Of a DNA stretch of 7,386 bases, positions 1 to 7,079 are shown piece by piece (the stretch's first letter is position 1; each line of letters begins with the position of its first letter). The notes below the pieces were generated by a model. It saw nothing but the letters and a program-made list of their open reading frames with translations. It did not search any database and was not told where the DNA came from. Where the stretch lies: assembly GCA_018110855.1 (NCBI GenBank), contig JAGBFZ010000154.1, positions 1 to 7,386 of the forward strand, given 5' to 3'. This stretch comes from Oscillospiraceae bacterium (lineage in GTDB: Bacteria > Bacillota > Clostridia > Oscillospirales > Ruminococcaceae). The position numbers and the translations under genes were made by a program.

Positions 1-2206
1 CATCATTGATATGAGCTTTGTGGAGAAATATTCTCCCGACGCTGTGCTTTATATATGGCAGGGCGGCATGGTGGGAGGTCTCGGAACTGCCGATGTGCTT
101 ACGGGTAAGGTCTCCCCCTCCGGAAAGCTCCCCGACACTATTGCCCGTTCCGTTTCCGATCACCCCTCGGACAAGTATTTCGGTGATAATGAAAGGAATT
201 TTTATGCCGAAGATATTTATGTCGGATACAGATATTTCGAGACCTTTGCTCCCGAAAAGGTAATGTATCCCTTCGGCTTCGGTCTTTCCTACACCGAGTT
301 TGAAATAAAGCCTGTTTCATCTCAGATTTATTCGGATAAGGCTGAACTGACTGTCTCTGTTAAAAATATCGGCGACAGAAGCGGCAAGGAAGTAGTTCAG
401 CTTTATGCCGGCGCTCCTCAGGGAAAGCTTGGCAAGCCTGAAAAGGTTCTCTGCGGCTTTGAAAAGACAAGGCTTCTTGCTCCCTCCGAGACTCAGGAAA
501 TAACCTTTGAAATTAAATTCTCCGATCTTGCCTCCTACGATGATTCGGGAGCATCGGGTCATCGTTTCTGCTATGTGCTTGAAAAGGGTGAATATAAGCT
601 TTTCTGCGGAACAGATGTCAGAAGCTGCGTGGAATATCTTTCCTTTGATATTCCCGAAACAAAGGCTGTTAAGCAGCTGAAACAGGCTATGGCTCCTGTT
701 ATCCCCTTCAAACGAATGAGACCTGTTTCCGAGAACGGCAGACTTTGTGTAAAATATGAGGACGTTCCCCTTTCCGAAATAAACGAATCGGAACGCCGTA
801 TGAATAGTATTCCCAAGGAAATTCCCTATACAGGCGACAGGGGTATTAAGCTATCTGATGTCATAAATGGCAAAAGCTCACTTGAGGAATTTATCGCTCA
901 GCTTTCGGACTATGATCTTTCCTGCATTATTCGAGGAGAAGGCATGGGCAGTCCCAAGGTCACAGCCGGAACTGCGGCGGCTTTCGGTGGAGTTTCGGAC
1001 AGTCTCTCCGCTATGGGCATCCCCTGTGGCTGCTGCTCAGACGGTCCTTCGGGCATGAGGCTTGACTGCGGCACAAAGGCATTCAGCCTGCCGAACGGCA
1101 CACTTATCGCTTCTACCTTCAACAAGCCCCTTGTTTCCGAGCTTTTTGAATATATGGGCAGAGAAATGTCCGCTAACAAGGTTGACTGCCTTTTAGGTCC
1201 CGGTATGAACATTCACCGTCACCCCTTAAACGGCAGAAACTTTGAATATTTCTCCGAGGACCCCTATCTTACGGGTATAATTGCTGCCGCAGAGCTTAAA
1301 GGTCTTCACTCTGAGGGCGTTACGGGTACTATCAAGCATTTCTGCGGAAATAATCAGGAGACAAACAGGCATTATCTGGATTCTGCGGTATCGGAGAGGG
1401 CTTTGAGGGAAATTTATCTCAAGGGCTTTGAGATAGCTGTTTCCGAAGGCGGCGCAGATTCCATTATGACAAGCTATAATTCGGTCAATGGCTTATGGTC
1501 TGCGGGAAATTACGATCTCTGCACAACTATTCTTCGTAACGAATGGGGCTTCAAGGGCTTTGTTATGACTGACTGGTGGGCTAACATCAACGAGCGTGGA
1601 ATGGCTGTTGATAAATCAAACTTTGCGGCAATGGCAAAGGCTCAGAACGATGTTTACATGGTCTGCGCTGACGGCGGAAATAACAATGACAACACTCTTT
1701 CATCTCTTGAAAGCGGCTCTCTCACCCGTGCAGAGCTTCAGAGAAACGCTCTGAACATCTGCTCCTTCCTGCTGAACACTCATGCTATGGACAGGATATG
1801 CGGAAATGCCGATGAGGTGGAGATCATTAACCGTCCTGATGAAAACGGCTCGGACAGCACTGATAATGTTACCTTCTACAAGATTGACGGCAGTCTTGTT
1901 ATTGATGGTAAGGATATACGCACCGACCGAGGCTGCGACTTCATTTTTGCTCTCGATGTTTCCGATCTTGGTCTGTACCGCTTTACTCTTACGGGCAGCT
2001 CAGAGCTTAGCGAGCTGGCTCAGATACCTGTTACCATTTTCAGCATGGGTACTCCTTTCGGCACCTTTACATGGAACGGTACGGGCGGTCTTCCCGTTTC
2101 CTTTGAGGGCACTACCCACTGCTTCTCACGCTTTACCACTATCCGTATTTATTTCGCTCAGAGTGGTCTCAATCTTCACAGCATAAAAATCGAAAAGGCT
2201 GATTAA
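1..2206 (+). CDS. GH3 beta-glucosidase-type glycoside hydrolase with permuted domain order (5' end missing)
   Basis: The reading frame is open from the first complete codon (bases 2-4, Ile-Ile-Asp before the first Met at 11), so the gene starts outside the window; 734 codons are visible and it ends in tandem TAA stops. Residues below are counted from Met11. About 1-95 is the end of the GH3 C-terminal-type alpha/beta domain (PSGKLPDT at 36-43, YVGYRYFE at 70-77, FGFGLSYT at 88-95). About 110-200 is a fibronectin-III-like domain. About 280-590 is the GH3 N-terminal-type TIM barrel, with SDGPSG (343-348), GRNFEYFSEDP (408-418), KHF (441-443) and GFVMTDWW, where Asp521 is the expected nucleophile. 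GH3 enzymes usually carry the barrel first; the reverse order is known from Ruminococcus and Butyrivibrio beta-glucosidases. The acid/base Glu, normally in the alpha/beta domain, is probably encoded upstream. About 615-731 is an extra beta-rich tail. The family cleaves terminal beta-linked glucose or related sugars; exact substrate and location cannot be read here. Confidence 0.93.
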   Translation, partial: IIDMSFVEKYSPDAVLYIWQGGMVGGLGTADVLTGKVSPSGKLPDTIARSVSDHPSDKYFGDNERNFYAEDIYVGYRYFETFAPEKVMYPFGFGLSYTEFEIKPVSSQIYSDKAELTVSVKNIGDRSGKEVVQLYAGAPQGKLGKPEKVLCGFEKTRLLAPSETQEITFEIKFSDLASYDDSGASGHRFCYVLEKGEYKLFCGTDVRSCVEYLSFDIPETKAVKQLKQAMAPVIPFKRMRPVSENGRLCVKYEDVPLSEINESERRMNSIPKEIPYTGDRGIKLSDVINGKSSLEEFIAQLSDYDLSCIIRGEGMGSPKVTAGTAAAFGGVSDSLSAMGIPCGCCSDGPSGMRLDCGTKAFSLPNGTLIASTFNKPLVSELFEYMGREMSANKVDCLLGPGMNIHRHPLNGRNFEYFSEDPYLTGIIAAAELKGLHSEGVTGTIKHFCGNNQETNRHYLDSAVSERALREIYLKGFEIAVSEGGADSIMTSYNSVNGLWSAGNYDLCTTILRNEWGFKGFVMTDWWANINERGMAVDKSNFAAMAKAQNDVYMVCADGGNNNDNTLSSLESGSLTRAELQRNALNICSFLLNTHAMDRICGNADEVEIINRPDENGSDSTDNVTFYKIDGSLVIDGKDIRTDRGCDFIFALDVSDLGLYRFTLTGSSELSELAQIPVTIFSMGTPFGTFTWNGTGGLPVSFEGTTHCFSRFTTIRIYFAQSGLNLHSIKIEKAD

Positions 2207-2213
2207 TAAACTG

Positions 2214-2260
2214 ATCCCACTGACTTTTAAGCTAATACAAAGTCAGTGGGATTTTTTGTT
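2214..2260 (+). terminator. Rho-independent terminator of the GH3 gene
   Basis: A perfect 14-bp inverted repeat (arms 2214-2227 and 2239-2252) with an 11-nt loop is followed on the + strand by TTTTTTGTTT. It begins 7 bases after the first TAA of the GH3 gene. Read on the - strand, the hairpin is preceded by an A-rich run but followed only by CAGTTTATTA, so any termination of the his transcript here is likely weaker. No other hairpin with a T run lies between the hisI stop and this one. Confidence 0.9.
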
Positions 2261-2271
2261 TATATTGTATA

Positions 2272-2300
2272 TTGACAAATTAAAACAAATGTGCTATTAT
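2272..2300 (+). promoter_or_regulatory. Near-consensus extended -10 promoter pointing into the his operon
   Basis: A perfect -35 box TTGACA (2272-2277) is followed by a 17-nt spacer and TATTAT (2295-2300), with TG one base upstream of the -10 (extended -10 type). A second hexamer, TATAAT (2301-2306), lies 23 nt from the -35, too far to be the main one. The expected transcription start is near 2307, at the hisI stop codon. RNA from it would run rightward, antisense to hisI and hisF. No + strand gene with a convincing start follows. The match is visible in the sequence; activity and purpose are inference. It could also be a relic of a gene lost by rearrangement, or a chance match in AT-rich DNA. 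Confidence 0.6.
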
Positions 2301-2307
2301 TATAATA

Positions 2308-2712
2308 TCAATCATTGAGATTTTTCAGCTTCATTGTATTCATGTCAAGCTCACGGTAATAGCAATTATTGGGTACGCCGTTATGGCTTGTATGGCATAT
2401 CCCGCCCTTGTCGGGAGTTGCCATAAAAACAAGGGAATTCTGCTCGCAGTTTACAAGTATACGATGGAGAGTGAAGGTATTTCCCGACTCCTGCCCCTTG
2501 AACCAGAGCTTATTTCTTGAGGTACTCCATAATATTACCTTTCTCAGCTTTATGGATTCCTCAAGCGCCTGCTTATTTACATAGGCGATGAGAATGACCT
2601 CTTTTGTATTCATATTTTGCACTGCTACGGGGATAACATGATTCTCCGATGATATGCTGTTTATCTTTTCCCAGTCGAGCATAAGCTCGCTTGTTTCTTC
2701 TATATGTCCCAT
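2308..2712 (-). CDS. hisI: Divergent phosphoribosyl-AMP cyclohydrolase (HisI family)
   Basis: A 134-residue HisI-family protein. The family opens the adenine ring of phosphoribosyl-AMP to give ProFAR, the third step of histidine synthesis, in the cytoplasm. Recognisable parts are DW (13-14), AYVNKQAL (43-50), WSTSR (62-66), KGQESGN (72-78) and CHT (106-108). Typical HisI has DCDxD, where the Asp bind Mg2+ and the Cys binds Zn2+. Here the motif is N88-C89-E90-Q91-N92, so the Zn Cys remains but all three Asp are changed. The other two Zn Cys are C106 and C117, spaced 11 apart rather than the usual 7. No HisE domain is fused. The gene is last in the operon; its ATG follows the hisF stop by one base, giving coupled translation. 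A weak AGGA lies about 11 nt upstream. ATG 2682 is an alternative start, also with a poor ribosome site. Its GC is about 44% by hand count, lower than hisF. Family placement is firm; the exact reaction is less certain. Confidence 0.8.
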   Translation of the reverse strand: MGHIEETSELMLDWEKINSISSENHVIPVAVQNMNTKEVILIAYVNKQALEESIKLRKVILWSTSRNKLWFKGQESGNTFTLHRILVNCEQNSLVFMATPDKGGICHTSHNGVPNNCYYRELDMNTMKLKNLND

Positions 2713-2713
2713 T

Positions 2714-3475
2714 TTACACCATCCTGACGGGGATATTATGCTTTTTAAGCTCCGACTTTACCTGTCCCACGGTAAGCTCCTTATAATGGAACAGTGACGC
2801 TGCAAGAGCTGCTGCTGCTCCCGTTTTTTCAAACACATCGGTAAAATGCTCCAATGCGCCGCAGCCGCCGCTGGCGATAACGGGTATCTTTACTGCACTG
2901 CACACGGCATTCAGCATATCAAGGTCAAAGCCGCCCTTTACGCCGTCTGTATCCATTGATGTGAGAAGTATCTCTCCTGCGCCAAGCTCCTCCGCCTTTT
3001 TTGCCCATTCTACTGCGTCAATGCCCATATCTATTCTGCCGCCGTTTATTACAACGGTATAATGTCCGTCGGGGCATTTCTTTGCGTCTATGGCAACCAC
3101 CACGCACTGACAGCCAAATATATCCGCTGCTTCTCTGATAAGCTGGGGATTTTTTACTGCTGCGGAATTTACCGAGACCTTATCCGCTCCCGCTCTGAGG
3201 GTATCTCTGAAATCGTCTATTGTTCGTATTCCCCCGCCTACTGTCAGCGGCACGAACACCTTTTGGGCTGTTCTGCGGACAACGTCAAGCATGGTTCCAC
3301 GTCCCTCGTGAGAGGCAGTGATATCGAGAAATACAATTTCATCGGTTCCCTGTGCGTCATATTCTGCGGCGCACTCGACGGGGTCGCCCACTTCCTTTAT
3401 TCCCACAAAGTTTATTCCCTTTACTACCTTTCCCTCACGCACGTCAAGACATGGGATTATTCTTTTTGCAAGCAT
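2714..3475 (-). CDS. hisF: Imidazole glycerol phosphate synthase, cyclase subunit HisF
   Basis: A full-length (253 aa) (beta/alpha)8 barrel protein. HisF takes ammonia from the HisH glutaminase and converts PRFAR into imidazole-glycerol phosphate and AICAR; the latter feeds purine synthesis. The catalytic pair known from the Thermotoga enzyme is present as Asp11 (PCLDV) and Asp130 (AIDAKK). Phosphate-binding glycine motifs are seen at TVGGGIR (78-84) and [10 protein letters not shown]. The barrel begins with [10 protein letters not shown], typical of HisF. The gene follows hisH by 13 nt and has the best ribosome site in the operon. HisA, a homologous barrel that makes the substrate PRFAR and is often encoded between hisH and hisF, is not here. 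The sequence looks complete and functional. Confidence 0.97.
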   Translation of the reverse strand: MLAKRIIPCLDVREGKVVKGINFVGIKEVGDPVECAAEYDAQGTDEIVFLDITASHEGRGTMLDVVRRTAQKVFVPLTVGGGIRTIDDFRDTLRAGADKVSVNSAAVKNPQLIREAADIFGCQCVVVAIDAKKCPDGHYTVVINGGRIDMGIDAVEWAKKAEELGAGEILLTSMDTDGVKGGFDLDMLNAVCSAVKIPVIASGGCGALEHFTDVFEKTGAAAALAASLFHYKELTVGQVKSELKKHNIPVRMV

Positions 3476-3482
3476 TACGGCG

Positions 3483-3490
3483 CCTCCTTT
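3483..3490 (-). promoter_or_regulatory. Perfect AAAGGAGG ribosome binding site of hisF, overlapping the hisH stop
   Basis: Reading the - strand, TAAAGGAGG joins the hisH TAA stop (3491-3489) directly to a full AAAGGAGG site, 7 nt before the hisF ATG. Ribosomes ending hisH therefore finish on the hisF initiation site, which should help make HisH and HisF in equal amounts for their 1:1 complex (inference). Confidence 0.85.
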
Positions 3491-4091
3491 ATTTGATAAG
3501 CTCTGCGAAATTGCGGAGAATTTTCAGTCCCGTTTTTCCGCTCTTTTCTGGGTGGAACTGTGCGCCGTAGACGGTTCCCTTATGTACAAGCGCTGTTACC
3601 TTATTTCCGTATTCGCAGTATGCGGCTACATTTTCATCTGCACATTCGGCTGCATAGGAATGTACGAAATATACATATTCATCGTCCCCGAGACCGCTAA
3701 GCAACGGACATTCCCTGTTGATATCAAGCCTGTTCCAGCCGATATGGGGAATGGATAGATTATCGGGTGTCATCAGCTTAACTTCACCGTCAATAAGTCC
3801 AAGACCGCTTGTTTCCTCAAATTCATAGCCCTTTGAGAAAATAAGCTGCATTCCGAGGCATATTCCAAGGAAAGGCTTTTTGACCGCTTCTTCCTTTATA
3901 ACGTCAACAAGCCCCGACTGCGAGAGCATATTCATTGCCCATGGAAATGCGCCTACACCGGGAAGTATTATTCCATCGGCGTTTCTAATATCCTCGGGCT
4001 TTGCTGTAAGCTCTGCGGGCAGTCCCAGATAATCCATGGCGTTTTTTACGGAAAAAATATTTCCTGCGCCGTAATCAACTATTGCGATCAT
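3489..4091 (-). CDS. hisH: Imidazole glycerol phosphate synthase, glutaminase subunit HisH
   Basis: A 200-residue class I glutamine amidotransferase that hydrolyses glutamine and passes ammonia to HisF. The triad is visible: Cys78 in GICLGMQ, His180 and Glu182 in QFHPEKSG. The PGVGAF loop (44-49) and YVYFVHSYA (139-147) are typical of HisH. The frame is open upstream to 4214, but that part is the hisB 3' end read in another frame. ATG 4091 is chosen because the protein then begins [11 protein letters not shown], the family's usual start, and AAAGGGG (4099-4105) lies 7 nt upstream. The ATG shares one base with the hisB stop (TAATG), so translation is probably coupled. Length is normal for the family. 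Confidence 0.97.
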   Translation of the reverse strand: MIAIVDYGAGNIFSVKNAMDYLGLPAELTAKPEDIRNADGIILPGVGAFPWAMNMLSQSGLVDVIKEEAVKKPFLGICLGMQLIFSKGYEFEETSGLGLIDGEVKLMTPDNLSIPHIGWNRLDINRECPLLSGLGDDEYVYFVHSYAAECADENVAAYCEYGNKVTALVHKGTVYGAQFHPEKSGKTGLKILRNFAELIK

Positions 4092-4669
4092 TATAACACC
4101 CCTTTGGTGGAAAGTATCTCTCCCCCGTTTATTTTTACTGCGTCCTTTAATGCGTGAGCAAGCGCCTTGAACATAGCTTCGTTTTTGTGATGGTCGTTGG
4201 TGCCGTAGGGACATTTCAGATGGAGAGTTATACCTGCGTTATAGGCAAAAGCTCTCATAAATTCCTCGGTAAGGCAGTTGTCATAGGTTCCTGTTCTCGG
4301 GTCGGAGAAGGAACATTCATACACGAGGAAGGGTCTGTTGCTGATATCGAGGCAGCAGAAGCCAAGACTTTCGTCCATGGGGATAAAGCTTGTGCCATAG
4401 CGGGCAATTCCCTTCATATCTCCCAGAGCCGATTTGAACGCCTGTCCTAAGACTATGCCCGTATCCTCCACCGAGTGATGTCCGTCAACGTAAAGGTCGC
4501 CGTCGGTATGGATATCCATATCAAAGCCGCCGTGCACGCAGAGGGCGGTGAGCATATGGTCGAAAAAGCCAATGCCTGTACTGATATCATGTCTGCCCTG
4601 TCCGTCAAGGTTTAATGTTACGCTTATCTTTGTTTCCTTGGTGTTTCTTGATATTTCGGCTGTCCGCAT
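4091..4669 (-). CDS. hisB: Imidazoleglycerol-phosphate dehydratase (monofunctional HisB)
   Basis: HisB removes water from imidazole-glycerol phosphate, the HisHF product, to give imidazole-acetol phosphate. With the chosen start it has 192 residues, normal for the monofunctional enzyme; the phosphatase half found in enterobacterial HisB is absent. The manganese-binding and catalytic motifs are FFDHM (35-39), DGHHSVED (62-69) and DHHKNEA (159-165). Two in-frame ATGs lie close together, at 4675 and 4669. The ribosome site AAAGGAG ends 1 nt before the first but 7 nt before the second, so 4669 is preferred; the other start would add only Met-Lys. The stop overlaps the hisH start by one base. Histidinol-phosphate phosphatase (HisN or HisJ type) must be encoded outside this window. 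Confidence 0.96.
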   Translation of the reverse strand: MRTAEISRNTKETKISVTLNLDGQGRHDISTGIGFFDHMLTALCVHGGFDMDIHTDGDLYVDGHHSVEDTGIVLGQAFKSALGDMKGIARYGTSFIPMDESLGFCCLDISNRPFLVYECSFSDPRTGTYDNCLTEEFMRAFAYNAGITLHLKCPYGTNDHHKNEAMFKALAHALKDAVKINGGEILSTKGVL

Positions 4670-4676
4670 TTTCATG

Positions 4677-4683
4677 CTCCTTT
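4677..4683 (-). promoter_or_regulatory. Ribosome binding site that decides the hisB start
   Basis: AAAGGAG on the - strand lies five bases past the hisC TAA stop. Its distance is 1 nt to ATG 4675 and 7 nt to ATG 4669. Spacing of 7 nt matches the sites of hisC, hisH and hisF in the same operon, so initiation at 4669 is favoured. Confidence 0.75.
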
Positions 4684-4687
4684 CTTT

Positions 4688-5746
4688 TTACAGCAGGGAG
4701 AGTATTTCCTTGAATTCACTCAGGAATATGCTGTTTTCCCGCTCCGTTCCTGCGGTAACACGGAGATATGATCCCATATATCTGACTGAGATACCTTTTT
4801 GGAGAAGCCTTTCGCATATCTCCTTTGCCTTGGGTGTTCTTATGAATATGAAATTGGTCACGGAATCGTAGACCTTTTCTATTACAAAATACCGCTCCGC
4901 AAGCTCTGTCACTGCCGCCTGAAGCATTTTCCGACTGTGGATAAGCTCTGCGGTGTATTCCATTATCATGGGCTTATGACGAAGTACTGCCGCTGCTGCT
5001 GCCTGTGTTATGGCATTAACGTTATAGGGGGATTTTGCTCCTCTCAGTGCTGAGGTGATAGTCTCTCCCGCTACGGCAAAGCCAAGTCTCAGGGCTGCCA
5101 TTCCCATATTCTTGGAGCAGGTTTTCAGCACTATGAGATTATCAAGCTCCTCGGTCATATCAAGGACGCTTTCGCCCCAGAAATCCATATATGCCTCGTC
5201 CACGATAACAAGGCAGAACACATTCTTCACAAGCCTGATTATATCCTGTCTGCGTACTCCGAGAGAGGTGGGATTGCAGGGATTTGAAAATATTATCGCT
5301 TTGACATCGTTATTATTGCAGAACTCTGCCACCTTACCCACATCTATTTTCAGGTCTTCCTCCTTGGGCATATTCTTGACTTTCAGCTCGTTTATGAAGC
5401 CGTAAAAGGCATACATGGAAAAATCGGGGGAAAGAGTCACCACCGTATCTCCTTTATCCAGAAATGAGCTGAGGATAAGTGAAATAAGCTCGTCGGAGCC
5501 GTTTCCTGCGGTACAGTGCTCGGGCTTTAATCCGTAAAATGCTGCAAAGGCTTCTGTTACTTCCTTTGCGGCTGGGTCGGGATAACGGTTAAATTCAACC
5601 TTTTTTACTGCTTCGCTTATCACTTCTCCCAGCTTATCGGTAATATTAAAGCAGGATTCGTTTGCGTCAAGTCTGATGGGATAATCGCCTGTGCCCGGAT
5701 CGTAGGGCTCAATGCTTTTAAGCTTCTTATTAAGCTCGTAAGCCAT
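4688..5746 (-). CDS. hisC: Histidinol-phosphate aminotransferase
   Basis: A 352-residue fold-type I PLP aminotransferase that moves an amino group from glutamate to imidazole-acetol phosphate, giving histidinol phosphate. Visible signatures are LDANE (26-30), GNGSDE (81-86, PLP phosphate region), NPCNPT (155-160), VDEAYMDF with Asp183 and Tyr186, and TCSKNMGMAALRLG, with Lys212 as the expected Schiff-base lysine and Arg220 near the PLP phosphate. Arg329 in YLRVTAGT is the likely substrate carboxylate contact. The active-site stretch reads SKNMGMAALR where many HisC have SKAFGLAGLR, a mild variation. The start is supported by AAAGGCGG (5754-5761) 7 nt upstream. The gene lies 24 nt after hisD. 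HisC-like enzymes can also act on aromatic amino acids, but the operon position makes histidine synthesis the clear role. Confidence 0.95.
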   Translation of the reverse strand: MAYELNKKLKSIEPYDPGTGDYPIRLDANESCFNITDKLGEVISEAVKKVEFNRYPDPAAKEVTEAFAAFYGLKPEHCTAGNGSDELISLILSSFLDKGDTVVTLSPDFSMYAFYGFINELKVKNMPKEEDLKIDVGKVAEFCNNNDVKAIIFSNPCNPTSLGVRRQDIIRLVKNVFCLVIVDEAYMDFWGESVLDMTEELDNLIVLKTCSKNMGMAALRLGFAVAGETITSALRGAKSPYNVNAITQAAAAAVLRHKPMIMEYTAELIHSRKMLQAAVTELAERYFVIEKVYDSVTNFIFIRTPKAKEICERLLQKGISVRYMGSYLRVTAGTERENSIFLSEFKEILSLL

Positions 5747-5770
5747 TTTAATTCCGCCTTTCAGATATTT

Positions 5771-7060
5771 TTATTTTTCGAATCTGATCTTTACTGCGTG
5801 AGCATGGGCGGTGAGTCCTTCCTTTTCGGCAATGCACACGATATCGTTCTTAGCGTCAAGGAGAGCCTGCTCGGTATAATAAATGAACTGAGAACGCTTT
5901 ACAAAGCTGTTTACGGAAAGGGGTGAGAAAAATCTTGCTGTTCCGCTGGTGGGGAGAACGTGGTTGGGTCCTGCAAAATAATCTCCCAAAGGCTCGGGGC
6001 TGTACTGTCCCATGAAAACAGAGCCTACGTTATTCAGCTTTCCAAGATAGCTCATGGGATTTTCAACCTGTATCTCAAGATGCTCGGGTGCAAGGGAATT
6101 TGCAAGCTCTAAGGCTCTGTCAATTGAATCGGTTACAATTACTGCTCCGTAATTGTCGATGGAAGAGCGGATTATCTCATTTCTTGAAAGAGCTGCCATC
6201 TGCTTCTCAAGCTCTGCGGAGGTCTCGTCTGCAATTCTTTCGCCGGTGGTGATAAGTATTGCAGAGGCAAGCTTATCATGCTCCGCCTGACTCATAAGGT
6301 CGGCGGCGAGATATGCGGGGTCTGCGGAATCATCGGCTACAATAAGTATCTCGCTGGGTCCTGCGATCATGTCGATATCCACCTTGCCGTAAAGGAGCTT
6401 TTTGGCAGTAGCTACAAATATATTGCCGGGTCCTACGATCTTATCCACCTTGGGTATCTGTTCGGTACCGTATGCAAGTGCTGCGATCGCCTGCGCTCCT
6501 CCGCACATGAACACTCTGTCAACGCCCACAATTGCTGCTGCGGTGAGAATATCGGGATTGGGCTTACCGTCCTTGCCGGGAGGTGTTACCATGATTATTT
6601 CCTTAACTCCCGCGATTTTTGCGGGAACTGCGTTCATAAGCACCGAGGAGGGATATGCTGCTGTTCCTCCGGGAACATAAAGTCCTACTCTGTCAAGTCC
6701 CCTTACACGCTGTCCGAGAATACAGCCGTTTTCCTTGGCATCAATGAAGCTCTGCTCCTTCTGCCTGTTGTGGAACTCGGTGATATTTTCCATGGCATTC
6801 AAAAGGGCATTTACAAAGGCTTCGTCCGCATTGCTCATTGCCTCGTGGATAACGTCCAGAGGAACCTCATAATACTCGGGAAGCTTTCCGTCAAATTTTT
6901 CCGTATATTCGTTTACTGCTTTATCGCCGTTTTCCTTGACATTGTCGATTATTTCGGAAACTATCTCGGATATCCTTTTGTCGGTCTCCCCGTTGCGCTT
7001 TTCAACTTCCTTTAAAAACTGAACCTCGGCTGTGCCGTCGGCTATGATCTTTCTTATCAT
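5771..7060 (-). CDS. hisD: Histidinol dehydrogenase
   Basis: A zinc, NAD-dependent enzyme that oxidises histidinol to histidine in two steps, the end of the pathway. With the ATG at 7060 it has 429 residues, the usual length. The known zinc ligands fit: Gln258 and His261 in SQAEHD, Asp360 in LGDYF and His419 in LTAHA. The catalytic pair Glu326-His327 is in APEHLE. Further signatures are YVPGG (128-132), MCGGAQA (185-191), GPGN (210-213) and AGPSE (233-237). The frame stays open to a TTG at 7096, inside the hisG 3' end. ATG 7060 is preferred because the protein then begins MIRKII and a ribosome site AAAGGAA (7071-7077) lies 10 nt upstream. It is 19 nt after hisG. Confidence 0.97.
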   Translation of the reverse strand: MIRKIIADGTAEVQFLKEVEKRNGETDKRISEIVSEIIDNVKENGDKAVNEYTEKFDGKLPEYYEVPLDVIHEAMSNADEAFVNALLNAMENITEFHNRQKEQSFIDAKENGCILGQRVRGLDRVGLYVPGGTAAYPSSVLMNAVPAKIAGVKEIIMVTPPGKDGKPNPDILTAAAIVGVDRVFMCGGAQAIAALAYGTEQIPKVDKIVGPGNIFVATAKKLLYGKVDIDMIAGPSEILIVADDSADPAYLAADLMSQAEHDKLASAILITTGERIADETSAELEKQMAALSRNEIIRSSIDNYGAVIVTDSIDRALELANSLAPEHLEIQVENPMSYLGKLNNVGSVFMGQYSPEPLGDYFAGPNHVLPTSGTARFFSPLSVNSFVKRSQFIYYTEQALLDAKNDIVCIAEKEGLTAHAHAVKIRFEK

Positions 7061-7079
7061 TTTTCTGCGATTCCTTTCA

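Noticed and set aside
1782..2186. A 134-codon + strand frame inside the GH3 gene that looks hydrophobic
   Set aside because: It is an alternative frame of the GH3 coding sequence, and the Leu/Ala/Ser-rich composition comes from the frame shift.
2309..2327. Small inverted repeat TCAA-TCA-TTGA followed by a short T run, as a terminator of the + strand transcript
   Set aside because: Only a 4-bp AT-rich stem, too weak to form a terminator.
2369..2584. A 71-codon + strand frame downstream of the rightward promoter, as a possible target gene
   Set aside because: It begins with TTG, shows no ribosome site and is entirely antisense to the conserved part of hisI.
4092..4214. Upstream extension of hisH to an ATG at 4214
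   Set aside because: The added 41 residues are the hisB 3' end in another frame, rich in Arg/Lys/Ser and unlike HisH; ATG 4091 has the ribosome site and the family's normal N-terminus.
6278..7015. A 245-codon open frame on the + strand inside hisD
   Set aside because: It is fully antisense to a hisD with all catalytic residues, has a Cys/Gly-rich unnatural composition, and no ribosome site was seen; it is a shadow of hisD codon use.
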